Shown here piece after piece: positions 28,301 through 39,756 of a stretch of 64,000 bases of DNA. The stretch covers positions 5,582,501 to 5,646,500 of the forward strand of contig NC_088311.1 of the NCBI RefSeq assembly GCF_910592395.1. The letters are read 5' to 3'. A program made the translations under genes and the position numbers. The stretch comes from Lineus longissimus (Eukaryota > Nemertea > Pilidiophora > Heteronemertea > Lineidae). Numbering within the stretch: position 1 is the stretch's first letter; the number at the start of each line of letters is the position of its first letter. The notes beneath the pieces are model-generated. The model was given only the letters and a program-made list of their open reading frames with translations. It made no database searches and was not told the origin of the DNA.

Positions 28301-29069
28301 TGTCATGACTTTATAGAGTTCACTATGCGAAAGGTAGCCATCTCCATTTGTATCTATCTGTCTGAACGCTTTGAGTAGGTCATCCTCAGATGTGACAGGT
28401 TCCTTCTTACAGCATTCTACAAAGTCATCAAACGTCATGGTACCTAAAATATTGTTGATAGATACTGTCAATGACATAAAACGCTGAAATTTTTTGGAAG
28501 TAAAGATAGACTAACTTGGCAGAGTCATCTTGTTCAGCTAATCTGTTACCTTGAATGTTTTCGATCATGAACATCAGTTGTTTAGTAAAGTGAACAAAGC
28601 AAGACACTATCAGTAGTGAGACTTTTAGAGAGCCCAAAAATCCTTTAACTTGAAGTAAATAGTTAGGCCCTATGTTATACATGTACTTACTGGTACCATT
28701 AGGCCAATGCTTTGCAAGTGACTTCTGAGATGGGTTTCTTCCAGCCTGCTGGAGTACTGAAACAGAAGAATGATTTGTCAAGAATGGATTATGAGTAGGT
28801 ATTAATCTTGGCTGGATTTCAGACAAGCAGGGCCTAGTTTGGGCAAACTCATGCATTTTTTCAGTGAAGCCATTTACCCTCTAAGAATATCTATTCTAAA
28901 AGGTAAACTGAACAGTAAGTGACTTACAAGTATTTAATTGACTCTTGGATTTGATTTTGTCATGCATGTCATCATAGACACTCAGATACACTGCCTTGCA
29001 ATCCAGATACATGTCCTCATCCTTTCCTATCCCAAGTAGGGACTGTCGACCAGAGTTTCGTCTGGACAT
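16345..29069 (-). CDS. EFCAB7: EFCAB7, EF-hand calcium-binding domain-containing protein 7
   Basis: Eighteen coding exons: 28928-29069, 28691-28756, 28298-28443, 28019-28105, 27700-27862, 27203-27331, 26341-26454, 23106-23234, 22197-22277, 21256-21333, 19712-19818, 19235-19468, 18797-18951, 18286-18419, 17902-18050, 17501-17713, 17242-17325, 16345-16413. They total 2,280 nt (759 aa; human is 629). Human EFCAB7, with IQCE, anchors the EVC-EVC2 complex at the ciliary base and supports Hedgehog signalling. Visible landmarks: AGRNPSQKS in exon 2; EF-hand loops at residues 100-111 (DTNGDGYLSHSE), 136-147 (DENKDGKLDYKE) and 555-566 (DLDRNGTLSREE); GVYTLLPFSTGCRLKK; DDLWVTLSSMGYNKG; and a final exon with PTNERQDW, like the human end. 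Residues about 148-400 are a Ser/Pro/charged linker, longer than in human and built from phase-1 exons. An acceptor ending at 29078 implies a 5' UTR intron. The least certain choices are the 17501 donor and extra linker exons. Confidence 0.93.
20951..20986 (-). other. candidate 36-nt cassette microexon in the EFCAB7 linker
   Basis: On the minus strand this piece has an acceptor (CTGTTACAG) and a donor (GTATAT), is open, and would enter and leave in phase 1, as the flanking linker exons require. It would add 12 residues. Only length, phase and splice sites support it, so it may be chance. Confidence 0.2.
23907..23963 (-). other. candidate 57-nt cassette exon in the EFCAB7 linker
   Basis: On the minus strand it follows a strong pyrimidine tract ending in CCCAAG and ends before GTAAGA. 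It is open, is 57 nt long, and is phase 1 on both sides, so it could be skipped or included without a frameshift. It would add 19 residues rich in Ser, Lys and Gln. It sits in the longest intron (23235-26340). No homology supports it. Confidence 0.3.
25733..25957. mobile_element. short MITE-like element with ACAGGGTGTCCC termini
   Basis: The left end reads ACAGGGTGTCCCTCAAAAA and the right end is its imperfect inverse (TTTTTGGGACACCCTGT). The element is 225 bp, carries no transposase frame and lies in an EFCAB7 intron. From general knowledge, ends of the ACAGGGTGTCCC kind are common in mariner-type elements. A clean TA target duplication is not visible (CT on the left, CG on the right), so the class is tentative. 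Confidence 0.5.
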
Positions 29070-30234
29070 CTTTTAATCTGCAATATGGAATAAACTGGTA
29101 GGTTACAAGATGAAGCATTGGAATATCTACTTTTTAAAACAGTACGGTACATTTACAAAACGGACAGGTCTACAGGATGCTCAACATCAAACATTCCAAT
29201 CTGTTGTGACCGGATCGACGGACAGTGCTCTTCCATCTTGAAACAGCACGCCATGATTTGAATTGTTGGTAACCTATTTCACGCATGCATGACTTTCAGT
29301 TTTGTCTGTTTTTTGTTTCACCCTTTACAGTACACTTGAACACTACAGTCTACAGCTTCTGCAGTAAAATCAACAGTGACAGTGTCACATTCAAAGTCAC
29401 AGCCCTAGGGCTAGGCCTACCTTTGATTTATTGTCAAGAGAAAGAAGTTTTATGATTTCAAGTTGCTTAAATACACCAAGGAAACAAAGCTAGTGGGAAT
29501 TAACGCCTAGATATCATAAAATACACATTTTATTTCGTTGACAACTGGATTGTAGTTCTTAGCAATGCAAAATGTACAACAATGTACTAGCTTAGTGTAG
29601 TATAGGAATATAGGTCACCAACATGGAGAAATTTCACTGAATCTAGGTCAGCGACCAGTCAACAAATTATTCAATTATCATTAAAAACTGGTAATGGGTT
29701 CAAAAAATCAGTTACATAAAATATAAAAAGTCAATCAGATGATATTATTTTATTCCAGAATCTAAATTAGGCAAGAAATTGCGAAATAAAGGTTTTTATT
29801 AGGCGCGCCATCTGGCGATAGCGTCATTCACAACGGTGACAGTCGTGAAAAGTCAACTTTAGTGTTTCCCTCCGGCGGTGAAAATGAAATCCGAAAAGTT
29901 AAAAAAAGTCTATAAAATATCGAAATAAGGTAGATTACTAAACTCATATCAGTTTTGTTAAATCAATTTTTGATAAGTAGTTTCTCAAAGCACAAACTGT
30001 TCAAGATATTGATGTACAATTTGCTGTAAATCTGCCAAATGCTAAGTTAAAAGTTCCTGGCCCTTGGGCCAAAAACCAGAAAATAAGAAAGGGGGCATCT
30101 CAGAAATAAATGTCAAACTCGGTTTCTTCCACTGAGTCAGCTATATCGTCATGATTTTGATTAGACATCTTTTTTTTCAGATGAGATAGGTGTCCGTATG
30201 GCTTTGCATTTGTATAACATTTAGGGGCTTAAAC
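29070..30234. promoter_or_regulatory. bidirectional promoter region between EFCAB7 and the CENP-R-position gene
   Basis: The two start codons are 1.17 kb apart, head to head. Each gene has an acceptor just upstream of its ATG (EFCAB7 ends its UTR intron at 29078; the plus-strand gene has TTTTTTTTCAG ending at 30180). Both therefore have non-coding first exons inside this interval. The GC-richest spot is 29800-29880, with GGCGCGCC, GCCATCTGGCG and CCTCCGGCGG, surrounded by AT-rich DNA. That is the likely shared core. No TATA box is evident at a convincing distance. Confidence 0.6.
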
Positions 30235-33200
30235 ATGAGCGCTTCAACACCAAGGCGGTCGGGCTCCTTAGCAGCAAGACTGCCAAGAGCTGAAGATGTA
30301 CCGGATGAGTTACTTGATGAGACCCTGTTTGACAGGATGAAAAGGAGGCTAGGTGGACTGCCAAGAAAGTCGGGAAGATTGGTGAGATTTTGGCAGAGCT
30401 ATAATAAGTGTAAAGAGCCTAAGAATCCGAAATTAAGGGTTTGTAGCTGACAATATTATCGCACTATGACTATCTGGTGAAAATGTATTATTTGTTAGAA
30501 ATATATTTCTGTACTTGGTCTTTGTGGCTAATCTTCTTTAGTGCATGAGACTTTTTCCCAAGGTCCCAGGACCATTTAGTTTTGGTATTACATAGATTTC
30601 ATTTCATTTGTCCCTTGATATCAACTAAGAGGTTCATAATTTCTTTCCAGAGTTCAATAGCAATGGATATTTCTAACTTATCCATGAACCCACAGTTTGA
30701 GAGTACTAGAATGTCCTTCAATTTGGGTCAGGATGATAAAACAAGTAAACACAGTCCTGATGGGAAGTCTTCTGCTAATAGAAGCAAGCGTAAGTTAGCG
30801 GCATGTTACAGAGGAAGACACCTCAGACATCATGCTTCAATCAAAGCCTTGCTTTATTAGTCTAACCTCATTAATGAATTGCTAGTGCCAGCTTTGATGC
30901 ATCTCTCACAACACTAACTTCCAATAGACCAGTCTGGCAAGTTTGTTTCGGCTGTGAACAGTCTGCTTTTCACCTGAACAAAGGCTCACAGTGGCTTCTT
31001 GGATTGAAAAAATCAAAGATTTATTTGCTTTGGCCTTCTGATGCGTTCTGAATGTGCTCTGGTTTGTGTTTTTTGAACCTGTCAATGTATTTCTTTCTAC
31101 ATTCCAGGTCGTTCTCGCAAAACCAAAATGAGCCTCCTGGATGAGCTTCGTGAAGATGACGAAGACAATGTTGTTAAGAAAAAACCACGTCTAAGCCACG
31201 CTGCAGAAACGCAAGGGAACCAACTCAGTAATAAAGATGTGGGGAACACATCTGTAAGGTCAAATACAGCTGAAGCAAGAAAAAATGAAACTGTAGTTGA
31301 GGGGCACCCTGATCCTGAATTAAGAGTAAAGTTGAAACACAGGCAGGATAAGACTAGTGACATTTCTCTGTCTAGAGGCCCGGAACGGGAACGAGCTAAG
31401 CAGGGCGAGTTTTTCAGAGTGACCAGAGCACGGAGTGTACATGTTCCAGAGCAGGGCGAGGATGACAGCATTTTGAGGAGGTGCCTGACTCGACCATCAG
31501 ATTTTAAATTTAAAGAGGGCGAGGGAAGATATGACAACTTTTATCCTGAGGGGCCAAGTCCAAGCAAGGTTTACCGCATGAAGACTAATCTGTCTGCTGC
31601 TTCGCCTTCGAAACAGAATTACTCGAGGGATTCTTCAAGAGTAAGAGAAGTTGATGAAGAGGAACCTGGAAACAGGACTAGGAGAAAGAGGGATGAAAGT
31701 CTCAATGGGTCAAGCAGTCTTGAGGAGCCAAGTCCTAGTAAAGTTTACCGCATGAAGACTAATCAGTCTGCTACTTCGACTTCAAGACAGAATTACTTGA
31801 GGGATTCTTCAAGAGTAAGAGATGTTGATGAAGAGGAACCTGGAAACAGAACCAGGACTAGGAGAAAGAGGGATAAAAGTCTCAATGGGTCAAGCAGTCT
31901 TAAGGAGCCAAGTCCAAGTAAAGTTTACCGCATGAAGACCAATCAGTCTGCTACTTCGACTTCGAGACAGAATTACTTGAGGGATTCTTCAAGAGTAAGA
32001 GAAGTTGATGAAGAGGAACCTGGAAACAGAACCAGGACTAGGAGAAAGAGGGATGAAAGTCTCAATGGGTCAAGCAGTCTTAAGGAGCCAAGTCCAAGCA
32101 AAGTTTACCGCATGAAGACTATTCAGTCTGCTGCTTCGCCTTCGAGACAGAATTACTCGAGGGATTCTTCAAGAGTAAGAGAAGTTGATGAAGAGGAACC
32201 TGGAAACAGAACCAGGACTAGGAGAAAGAGGGATGAAAGTCTCAATGGGTCAAGCAGTCTTGAGGAGCCAAGTCCTAGTAAAGTTTACCGCATAAAGACT
32301 AATCAGTCTGCTACTTCGACTTCGAGACAGTATTACTTGAGGGATTCTTCAAGAGTAAGAGATGTTGATGAAGAGGAACCTGGAAACAGAACCAGGACTA
32401 GGAGAAAGATGGATGAAAGTCTCAATGGGTCAAGCAGTCTTGAGGAGCCAAGTCCAAGCAAAGTTTATCGCATAAAGACTAATCTGTCCAATGCTGCTTC
32501 AACTTCAAGGAAGCATAACTCAAGGGATTCTTCAAGGATGAGAAGAGCTGATGAAGAGGAACCTAGAACCAGGACCAGGAGGAATGGAGATGAGAGTCTT
32601 AACAGAACTAGAGGTTCGGTTTTTGTTCCAGAAACATGCCCTGATTCGGGAGAGGAAGAAATGCCAGGCGTTGAAGATGTGACGGTCCCCGAGACACAAC
32701 CAGTACCCGGCGATGTCAGTGGGGATAATGTGGAGTCGGATAGTGAACCAGTGCGACCAAGACAATCAAATAGATCCCGTAAAATTGTGGAGAGTGAGAG
32801 CGATTATGCGAGGAGTAATAGAAGTGGGCGCGTTACTGCTGAAAATACTGATACCGCAAGTTCAACAAGAGAGTCAAGGAAGTCGACAAGTTCTCAACGA
32901 AGGAGTTCTGGTAGACGGAGGGATGGCAAGGATGCAACTGAAATGGAAGTGGATGAGGTGAGTTATATGGATTCCAAGCCAAGGAATGTCCAGGAGAATA
33001 TCGCAAATCAATTGGGAGGAGTAGTAAATAATGGGTCGAGAAGAACTGATAAGATGTCCTCACCACCAATCAAGGAAATTGCAGAGCTTATTGAAACTCC
33101 ATCGAAGGTTCGTAAGGAACGTGAGTTGACCCCGAATAAGCGCAGAGTTTCCCCTAGAAAGAGGTATGCTGCTCCGCAGGATTCTCCAAGAAATCAACAT

Positions 33201-36200
33201 GATGGTGCAGGGGGTGCTTCAGACAATGTCAGGATGTCCAAGGCAAGTGGACAAGCTGTTGAAAGATGTTTTGAAAGACAAGATTTGAACAGCCCAGCAA
33301 AAAACTTCAGCATTGAAAGAGCTGAGATTTATGAAACGGGTGACCAAGAGAATGATGAAATTGCTGTAAATTTACCTGAGCCGCTAGAGAGTGGGAATGA
33401 AAGGGCAAGCCAAGGACGAAGACCCACTGGCTCACACGATAAGGCCAGGCGCATGATGAGAGAGGATACTGTTCTTGACGATGATGATGGTGATACCACT
33501 CAGATTAAACCACGGCGTCATTCCAGGAAGAAACTCAGTGTAGTGCATGAGGAAATTGAAGAGCACTCTGGTTTCAATTCTAATGCAACTGCTAATGATG
33601 GTGTTGTTGATTATGCCGATGATGATGCTGTCAGTGATGCTGATGATGACCGTGATGCTGATGATGACCATGATGCTGATGATGGAGACGTCGATGCTGG
33701 TGCTGATGAAGATGGTGATGATGATGAGAATGTTGATAACGGTAGTGCCAATGATGATGATATCGATGACGATGGTAGAGAGGATGTTGATGGTGATGTT
33801 GGGGATGACCAGCAAAACCTTGAGGAACAAGCTGCAAAATTTTCTGCACCTTTGATTGATGAAGGTAATGAACAGTCTGATTCTGATAAGTCTAGTAGTA
33901 TCAGTCAGGGACTAAGGAGAGGTGATGGGGTCGGGTTGCAAAACGTAGGATTGGAGAATGTTAGGGAAGATTCTGGTCAACATACAGTCTCGCAAGGTGT
34001 TGCAGAAGAAGAAGATGATGATCATGATGAACAAGTTTTCGTAAATGATGATAATGAGAGTGTTAATGATGCTGTTAATCAAGTGGTGGAGAAGAAGGAA
34101 AATAGATTTGAGGAAGGCAGTAGGGTCTTCATTGAAAAAAGACTTGGTGCTGGTACTCTAGAGAAGGGAAGAAAAGGGAGACTAGATTCATTCGAAATTT
34201 CTGGGATAGAACCAGTTGCTAGAGATGAGGACGAGCCTAAGGCCATGGATAAGTCTTCAGGTGGCGATAAGAACAATAAGGAGGATGGCAATGCAAGTCG
34301 TGCGAATACCACAAAAGGTGGAAAGGCCAAGAGGAAGAGGAGAAATGTACCAGGTAAAGATTCATGTAACTCTGACATGTGTGAAATGCCCTAAGAAAAT
34401 CACCTGATTTTGTATTTGTCGTAGGCTGGTAGACATGCCATACAAGAAGCATATCCATACAAGAGGCATGCAACTGCATCAGGAATTGTAACCAAAGGCT
34501 AAACAGAGGACCTAATTGCATCAAGCCGATTGATTTCTTGACCCAACCTTTTGTTCTGCCATACAAGTAATCTGTTGTGCTTTCTTCCAGCGACTACTGT
34601 TCATGTTGATGTCAGGCAACATATGAAGGACCGGGACTTCATCCACCAGCAGTTGGACATTCTTGCTATGCCAATCAACCCTACTGATCCTCTAGTGATG
34701 AACGTCTACAACAAGTTGACTGGTAAGCACCTGTACCCCTTTTGAAGAAATCCCTGTAAGAAAACTTAAGTAGTATCATCAGAAAGTCCTCATCGAGATC
34801 TTTCCAGTGAAAGGTCATATCACTACTGAGTCAAGGCTTTTGATAATTCTTAACTGTTGGGGTGATTTCTTGGTCCTGCAATTGGTAGCTACATGTAGTG
34901 ACACAGTTGTTAATGACACAGTGTAAACTGTTCCACTTCAGAATTAAGATGTAAAGGTCACCTGATCAATGTTAATGTACATGAGTACTCCATTGCTCTT
35001 TCAGCTCAGAATGTTATCGATGAACATCCCATACCTAAGGACATCGTGCAAAAGGTGTTTGACAAAGGTGGGTATGGTTTTGTTGTAATTTTGGGTAGAG
35101 AGAACTGGTCTCACAGATAGATTTACATGTACAGGTACATGTATTGGTGTGTGCTGCTCACGTTGAAATAGTCCTAGCTATCATGTTATTCAGTTACACG
35201 TACTTGTGCATTCATTCTTAGGTGGAAGCATTTATTACTACAGTTTGTGGTTGTTCAGAGTTACTTTACTGGACTCCTCTGGAGCTGTGAATGTTCTCTT
35301 GCTACAGTTGCATGAAAAGCCTGATCATTTATATTTTCAATATTTCAGTGAATAAGAAAGTCTATGAGGAAGTTCATGGTGCCTTCAATCCACGGGAAAT
35401 TCAAGCGATGTTGAGTGCATTGGATGAAGTGCGTTGTTCTACTAGCGGAGCTGGGATAGATGTGGACCGGTCAGAGAAACAACTTGTTGCTTTGAATGTG
35501 GAGAGAGTTCTGGAGACGTTGCCAATGACTTGGCCAAGTACGAATAGAGGCAATGCTGCTGTAGAGAGGTACTGGTAACATACTTGGTTTTGATTTTTCT
35601 ATAATTTGACTATTTGATTATGTGATCTTGCTAGAGACCGATGATCATTTCAAGAGTAATTACTGAGTTATGACTAGGATTACACAGTGGTGCTCAAACA
35701 ACATGGTACTGGTGTCTGAAGCTGAGGCCTCAGGTATCATTATATTATGGTTCTGACTTAGTTTGGGCTTTGATCGGACTAAGCAAGTCCAGCAAATTTG
35801 TTGACAAACTATTAAAATTGTGCTTGAAAATTTGCTTTTTCACCAGCCACAAATGATTTCCTCCAGTTCTAATGCTCTTAACCTGATCGATTTGCAGATA
35901 CAACAAGCTCAGGAGACATGTTTCCAAGTTATTGGCATCTATTGAAGACGAGAAAAAAGATCATGTCCAATATAAGGTGAGATTCGTGCACCTTTTAAAA
36001 GAGAGCTCTTGAGAAGGCAAGATCGATTTTTCTCAGTTGGAAGATATCTTACTTGTCCAGGCATAGACCAACAAGATACAAGGAATGTCAATTTCAAGAA
36101 CGAGATATTAATGCTGGATATAGAATGAGCAGTATCGTCACTGAAAAATCTTATTTGCGCTGTGTGAAATTTATTTTCTTTCCCTGCTCCAGGTTTCAGT

Positions 36201-36547
36201 GGATATGGTGCGAGAGATCAGGTCGTTGCAGGCCAGCCTTGACATGAATGCACTGGTTGAGGAGGTCAAACGATCACAGCATTTGGGTAAGCTTGGCTTG
36301 GACAAAGCTACAGTTAGAGAAACAAAACAGAACTAATGAAAGTAAAAGTTTGTAAAGCATCCACAGACTGGAACTAGTCTTAAACGGCAACTTAAAAGAA
36401 TTACATTAACTTCAACAGTGTCCTTCATCAGTCAGTAACTAGGTCTACAATTAACAATGTTGTGCCTTGTCTTTTTTAGCATCTCAATTCACCAAATTAA
36501 AGAAGTTCGAGAAAAGAGCAAAAAAACAAGAATCTTTTGCGGATTAA
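30235..36547 (+). CDS. long repeat-containing protein at the ITGB3BP/CENP-R position
   Basis: Nine coding exons: 30235-30381, 30651-30789, 31108-34353, 34591-34722, 35005-35067, 35349-35568, 35898-35976, 36193-36286, 36480-36547. They total 4,188 nt, 1,395 aa. I do not recognise it by sequence. Its place between EFCAB7 and ALG6, in the human orientation, makes it the positional counterpart of ITGB3BP (CENP-R, 177 aa in human), a subunit of the CENP-O/P/Q/U/R inner-kinetochore group. Seen: a basic, Ser-rich N-terminus (residues 1-130); six repeats of about 60 residues (about 242-560); SP/TP and basic clusters such as RRVSPRKR; an Asp-rich tract (about 928-996); and KAKRKRR near 1170. A compact, conserved-looking, helix-prone region follows (about 1178-1395), spread over six short exons and ending in a Lys-rich coiled-coil-like tail. 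ASQFTKLKKFEKR weakly recalls human CENP-R. Most of the chain should be disordered and nuclear. The gene model is strong; the identity is inferred. Confidence 0.85.
31548..32520 (+). repeat. six coding repeats of 180 bp (60 residues) in the giant exon
   Basis: The motif EPSPSKVYR(M/I)KT begins each unit. The DNA encoding KVYR recurs at about 31567, 31741, 31921, 32101, 32281 and 32461. Spacing is exactly 180 bp except for the first unit (174 bp, lacking one Arg-Thr pair). Each unit carries RQNYxRDSSRVR, DEEEPGNRT, RTRRKRDES and LNGSSSL. Units differ by only a few bases; only the last is clearly diverged. This points to recent tandem amplification or gene conversion, so copy number may vary between individuals or be collapsed in assemblies. 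Confidence 0.95.
33600..33812 (+). repeat. GATGAT-rich coding tract (Asp-rich, low complexity)
   Basis: A degenerate GAT/GAC/GCT repeat inside the giant exon encodes about 70 residues that are mostly Asp with Ala, Val and Gly. It stays in frame and free of stops. On the minus strand it produces spurious His/Ile-rich frames. In the protein it gives one strongly acidic block between basic regions. Confidence 0.9.
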
Positions 36548-37054
36548 TCGAAGGATGGATATCATACCATGGACTGTTGTGTGAAAACTGAATAATTCAC
36601 AAGGGATATGAAGGATAAAGGACTCGAAAGTTAATTGTGTGGAGCTAGGAGAGAAAGCTTTATCATGTGGAAAATCTGACGACAGACAATTGATGGTGTG
36701 GTGTTGACAGTATGCCATTTTTTAAGGACTGATTGGTCAGAATGCTATCGATAGTTACAAAATGATGATGCTTTCTACATGTATTTGATTATTTCGAGTA
36801 GTGCAATACATTATCATGCAGGTGATAACTAGTATTATATCTTTGTGTTGTCTTGAACTTCTAGCTGTGATGGTGAGGCTTCAGTAGGCCCTATAGCCTG
36901 CAATAGTTTACACATACCGGGTACTATATTCAGACAAAAAAGTTGTCCTCGGAAATGTTCAGCTCCATGTTGAAAAACTTCCCTAATATTGAAGACCATC
37001 ACAGCTGAGCATTGCCCAACAGAGTTTGTCCTGAATGGGATGAGACTTTGTACT

Positions 37055-39215
37055 TGACAATGTAAAGCACTGTCCTTCAATAGTACAACCAGGTTGTGAA
37101 CATGTCCCTGTTACACCAGGCAGGTTGCAACAGTGATATCCACACAATCCTTGGCATGGACATTTATAAGAACTGTCCTTGGCACAAACAGTCTGTAAAT
37201 ATGTCCCTGATAAACCAAGCAGGTTGCAATACAGCTTTTCCTTGGCATGGAAATTAAAAACACTGTCCATCAATAGTCAAACCAGGATACTGTCCTTCAA
37301 TAGTACAACCAGGCTGTGAACATGTCCGTAATGTACCAGGCTGGTTGCAACACTGGTTGTTACACTGTCCTTGACATGACGGTACTATGAACACTGTCCT
37401 TCAATAGTACAACCAGCAGGCTGTTAACATGTGCCTGATGTACCAGCTGGCAGGTTGCGACGCAGATAACACTGCTCATGACATGGACATGTAAAGACAC
37501 TGTCCTTGGCACAAACAGGCTGTAAATATGTCCCTGATATTAACCAGGCAGGTTGCAATGCAGCTTTTCCTTGGCATGGAAATTAAAAACACTGTCCTTC
37601 AATAGTCAAGCCAGGAGACTGTCCTTCAATAGTACAACCAGGCTGTGAACATGTACCAGGCTGGTTGCAACACTGGTTGTTACACTGTCCTTGACATGAC
37701 GGTACTATGAACACTGTCCTTCAATAGCACAACCAGCAGGCTGTTAACATGTGCCTGATGTACCAGCTGGCAAGTTGCGACGCAGATAACACTGCTCATG
37801 ACATGGACATGTAAAGACACTGTCCTTGGCACAAACAGGCTGTAAATATGTCCCTGATATTAACCAGGCAGGTTGCAATGCAGCTTTTCCTTGGCATGGA
37901 AATTAAAAACACTGTCCTTCAATAGTCAAGCCAGGAGACTGTCCTTCAATAGTACAACCAGGCTGTGAACATGTACCAGGCTGGTTGCAACACTGGTTGT
38001 TACACTGTCCTTGACATGATCGTAATATGAACACTGTCCTTCAATAGTACAACCAGCAGGCTGTTAACATGTGCCTGATATACCAGGCAGGTTGCGACGC
38101 AGATAACACTGCTCATGACATGGACATGTAAAGACACTGTCCTTGGCACAAACAGGCTGTAAATATGTCCCTGATATTAACCAGGCAGGTTGCAACACAG
38201 ACTGTAACACCGTCTGGACCATTCGATAAACACTGTCTCTGGTACAGCCAGGCTGTGAACATGTCCTTGATTGACTAGACAGACTGCGTCACAGACTGTA
38301 CCACCGTCTCAGGCATGACCATTCCATAAACACTGCCCTCAGTCCAACCAGGCTGTGAGTATGTCCCTCATTTACCAGACAGGTTGCAACACATACTGTA
38401 ACACCTTCTGCGGCATGACCATTCTATAAACACTATCCTCAGCACAGCCAGGCTGTGAACATGTCCCTATACAGCCCTCCAGGTATACAAAACTCGCACC
38501 ATGTCCTGGCTGGCTTGGCTCTGGACATGTCCCTGAATGCCGATGGACCAGACAGGTGGGAACACAGATTGTAACACTGTCCTGGGCTTGACCATGCTAT
38601 AGATACTGTCTTCAGTAGAACCAGGCTCTGAACATATCCCTAAATGCGGGTCAACCAGCCAGGTTGGAGCACAGATTGCAACACTGTCGTTTGCAATGGC
38701 ATGTGCCATGGGTAGTGTACTCAGCATAGCTACATGGTGAACATACCCCTACACTGTCCTCGTTACAACCTGGATGTGCAAATGTCCCTGATGGAAAAAG
38801 GCAGTTTGCCACACAGATTCTTACACTGTCCTTGGTATGGCCCTGCGCTATAGCCACTATCTTCTGCAACCGTCTTGTCAACACGCTGAGAGAGATGAAA
38901 CAGCCACGAATGCAACCCGAATCTGGCTGCCCAACCATCTTGTCAACTGGGAGAAAGATGAGACAATCACAACCTGAACGAGACGAGCTGATTGCCACAC
39001 CGACTTGTCAACATGGTGAGGGAGATGAGATAGCCACAACCAGACAGAATCGGCCCTAGCTGCCGGGCACGCAACGTGGTGGTGAAGATGCCCCCGATTT
39101 ATCAGGCAAGTTGCAACAAAGATTGTGACACTGTCCTTGACATGGCCATACTGTAGACACTGCCCTTAGCACAATCAGGCTGTGAGCCCATCCCTGATAC
39201 ACTTGTCTCTGACAG
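37055..39215. repeat. tandem array, unit about 100 bp, 320-bp higher-order period
   Basis: A motif like AACCAGGCTGTGAACATGTC recurs about every 95-120 bp from 37091 to about 38445, with decayed copies on to 39190. Three-unit blocks repeat at 320 bp: CACTGGTTGTTACACTGTCC at 37351, 37671 and 37991, and CGCAGATAACACTGCTC at 37461, 37781 and 38099. Block copies are nearly identical, while single units are diverged. That is the pattern of higher-order satellite growth. The array fills the space between the 3' ends of the CENP-R-position gene and ALG6. Minus-strand frames through it are Cys-rich but broken by stops. Confidence 0.9.
38872..39052. repeat. separate tandem repeat of about 65 bp inside the array
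   Basis: CTTGTCAACA/CTTGTCAACT followed by GAGAGAGATGA-like sequence and ACAACC/ACGAATG occurs near 38874, 38939 and 39004. That makes three units of about 65 bp. This motif is unrelated to the surrounding 100-bp units and interrupts them. Confidence 0.6.
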
Positions 39216-39750
39216 TCCCGTAATATAATAAAATATGATATGGTAATCATATACGACAGGTCAGCTTGTCCTGGATATGACTGGTACAATATTCTCAGCT
39301 TTTGGCTAGGCAATAAACCGGGTAGTCTCAAATATACTAGGCAGGGAGGAAGACTACAGATTGTGATGTCCTCAGCATGGAGAAGCTGTCAACTAATTGT
39401 CCATGATTTACATCGCCAGATTCAATACCCTGCTATCCATGCCCAGGATTGAATGGTCTTCAAAATAACAGCAAATACCACACACAGACTCCATGTGACA
39501 AGATTGTGACTGCATGGTCGAGCTCAGACGGACATGTAACCTGTCCAGGATATTTTCGATATGTCACAACATACATGTCGTCATCAGCCTTACACCATTC
39601 GTGATGCCACCCTCAAAATTGTCAGACCCTGCAACTGTTTTAGATGTAGCGAGAGTTGGTAATATATACATTATAGCAGATCACTGCTAAGATGTACTTT
39701 TCAAAGACCAGGGACAGATGAACAACCAGTTTTTTAGAGCTTTAAAAAGT

Positions 39751-39756
39751 TTTATT
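39751..39756 (-). terminator. polyadenylation signal of ALG6
   Basis: AATAAA on the minus strand, 155 bp after the ALG6 stop codon at 39911-39913. This is a normal distance for a short 3' UTR. No competing minus-strand gene lies near it. Confidence 0.6.

Noticed and set aside
33432-33855. His-, Ile- and Met-rich open frames of about 70-130 residues
   Set aside because: They are out-of-frame readings of the GAT-rich coding tract of the large gene.
36983-39331. Cys-rich minus-strand open frames through the tandem array, resembling secreted Cys-rich repeats
   Set aside because: Frames are short, broken by stops and shift between units. The pattern follows the DNA repeat, not a protein.
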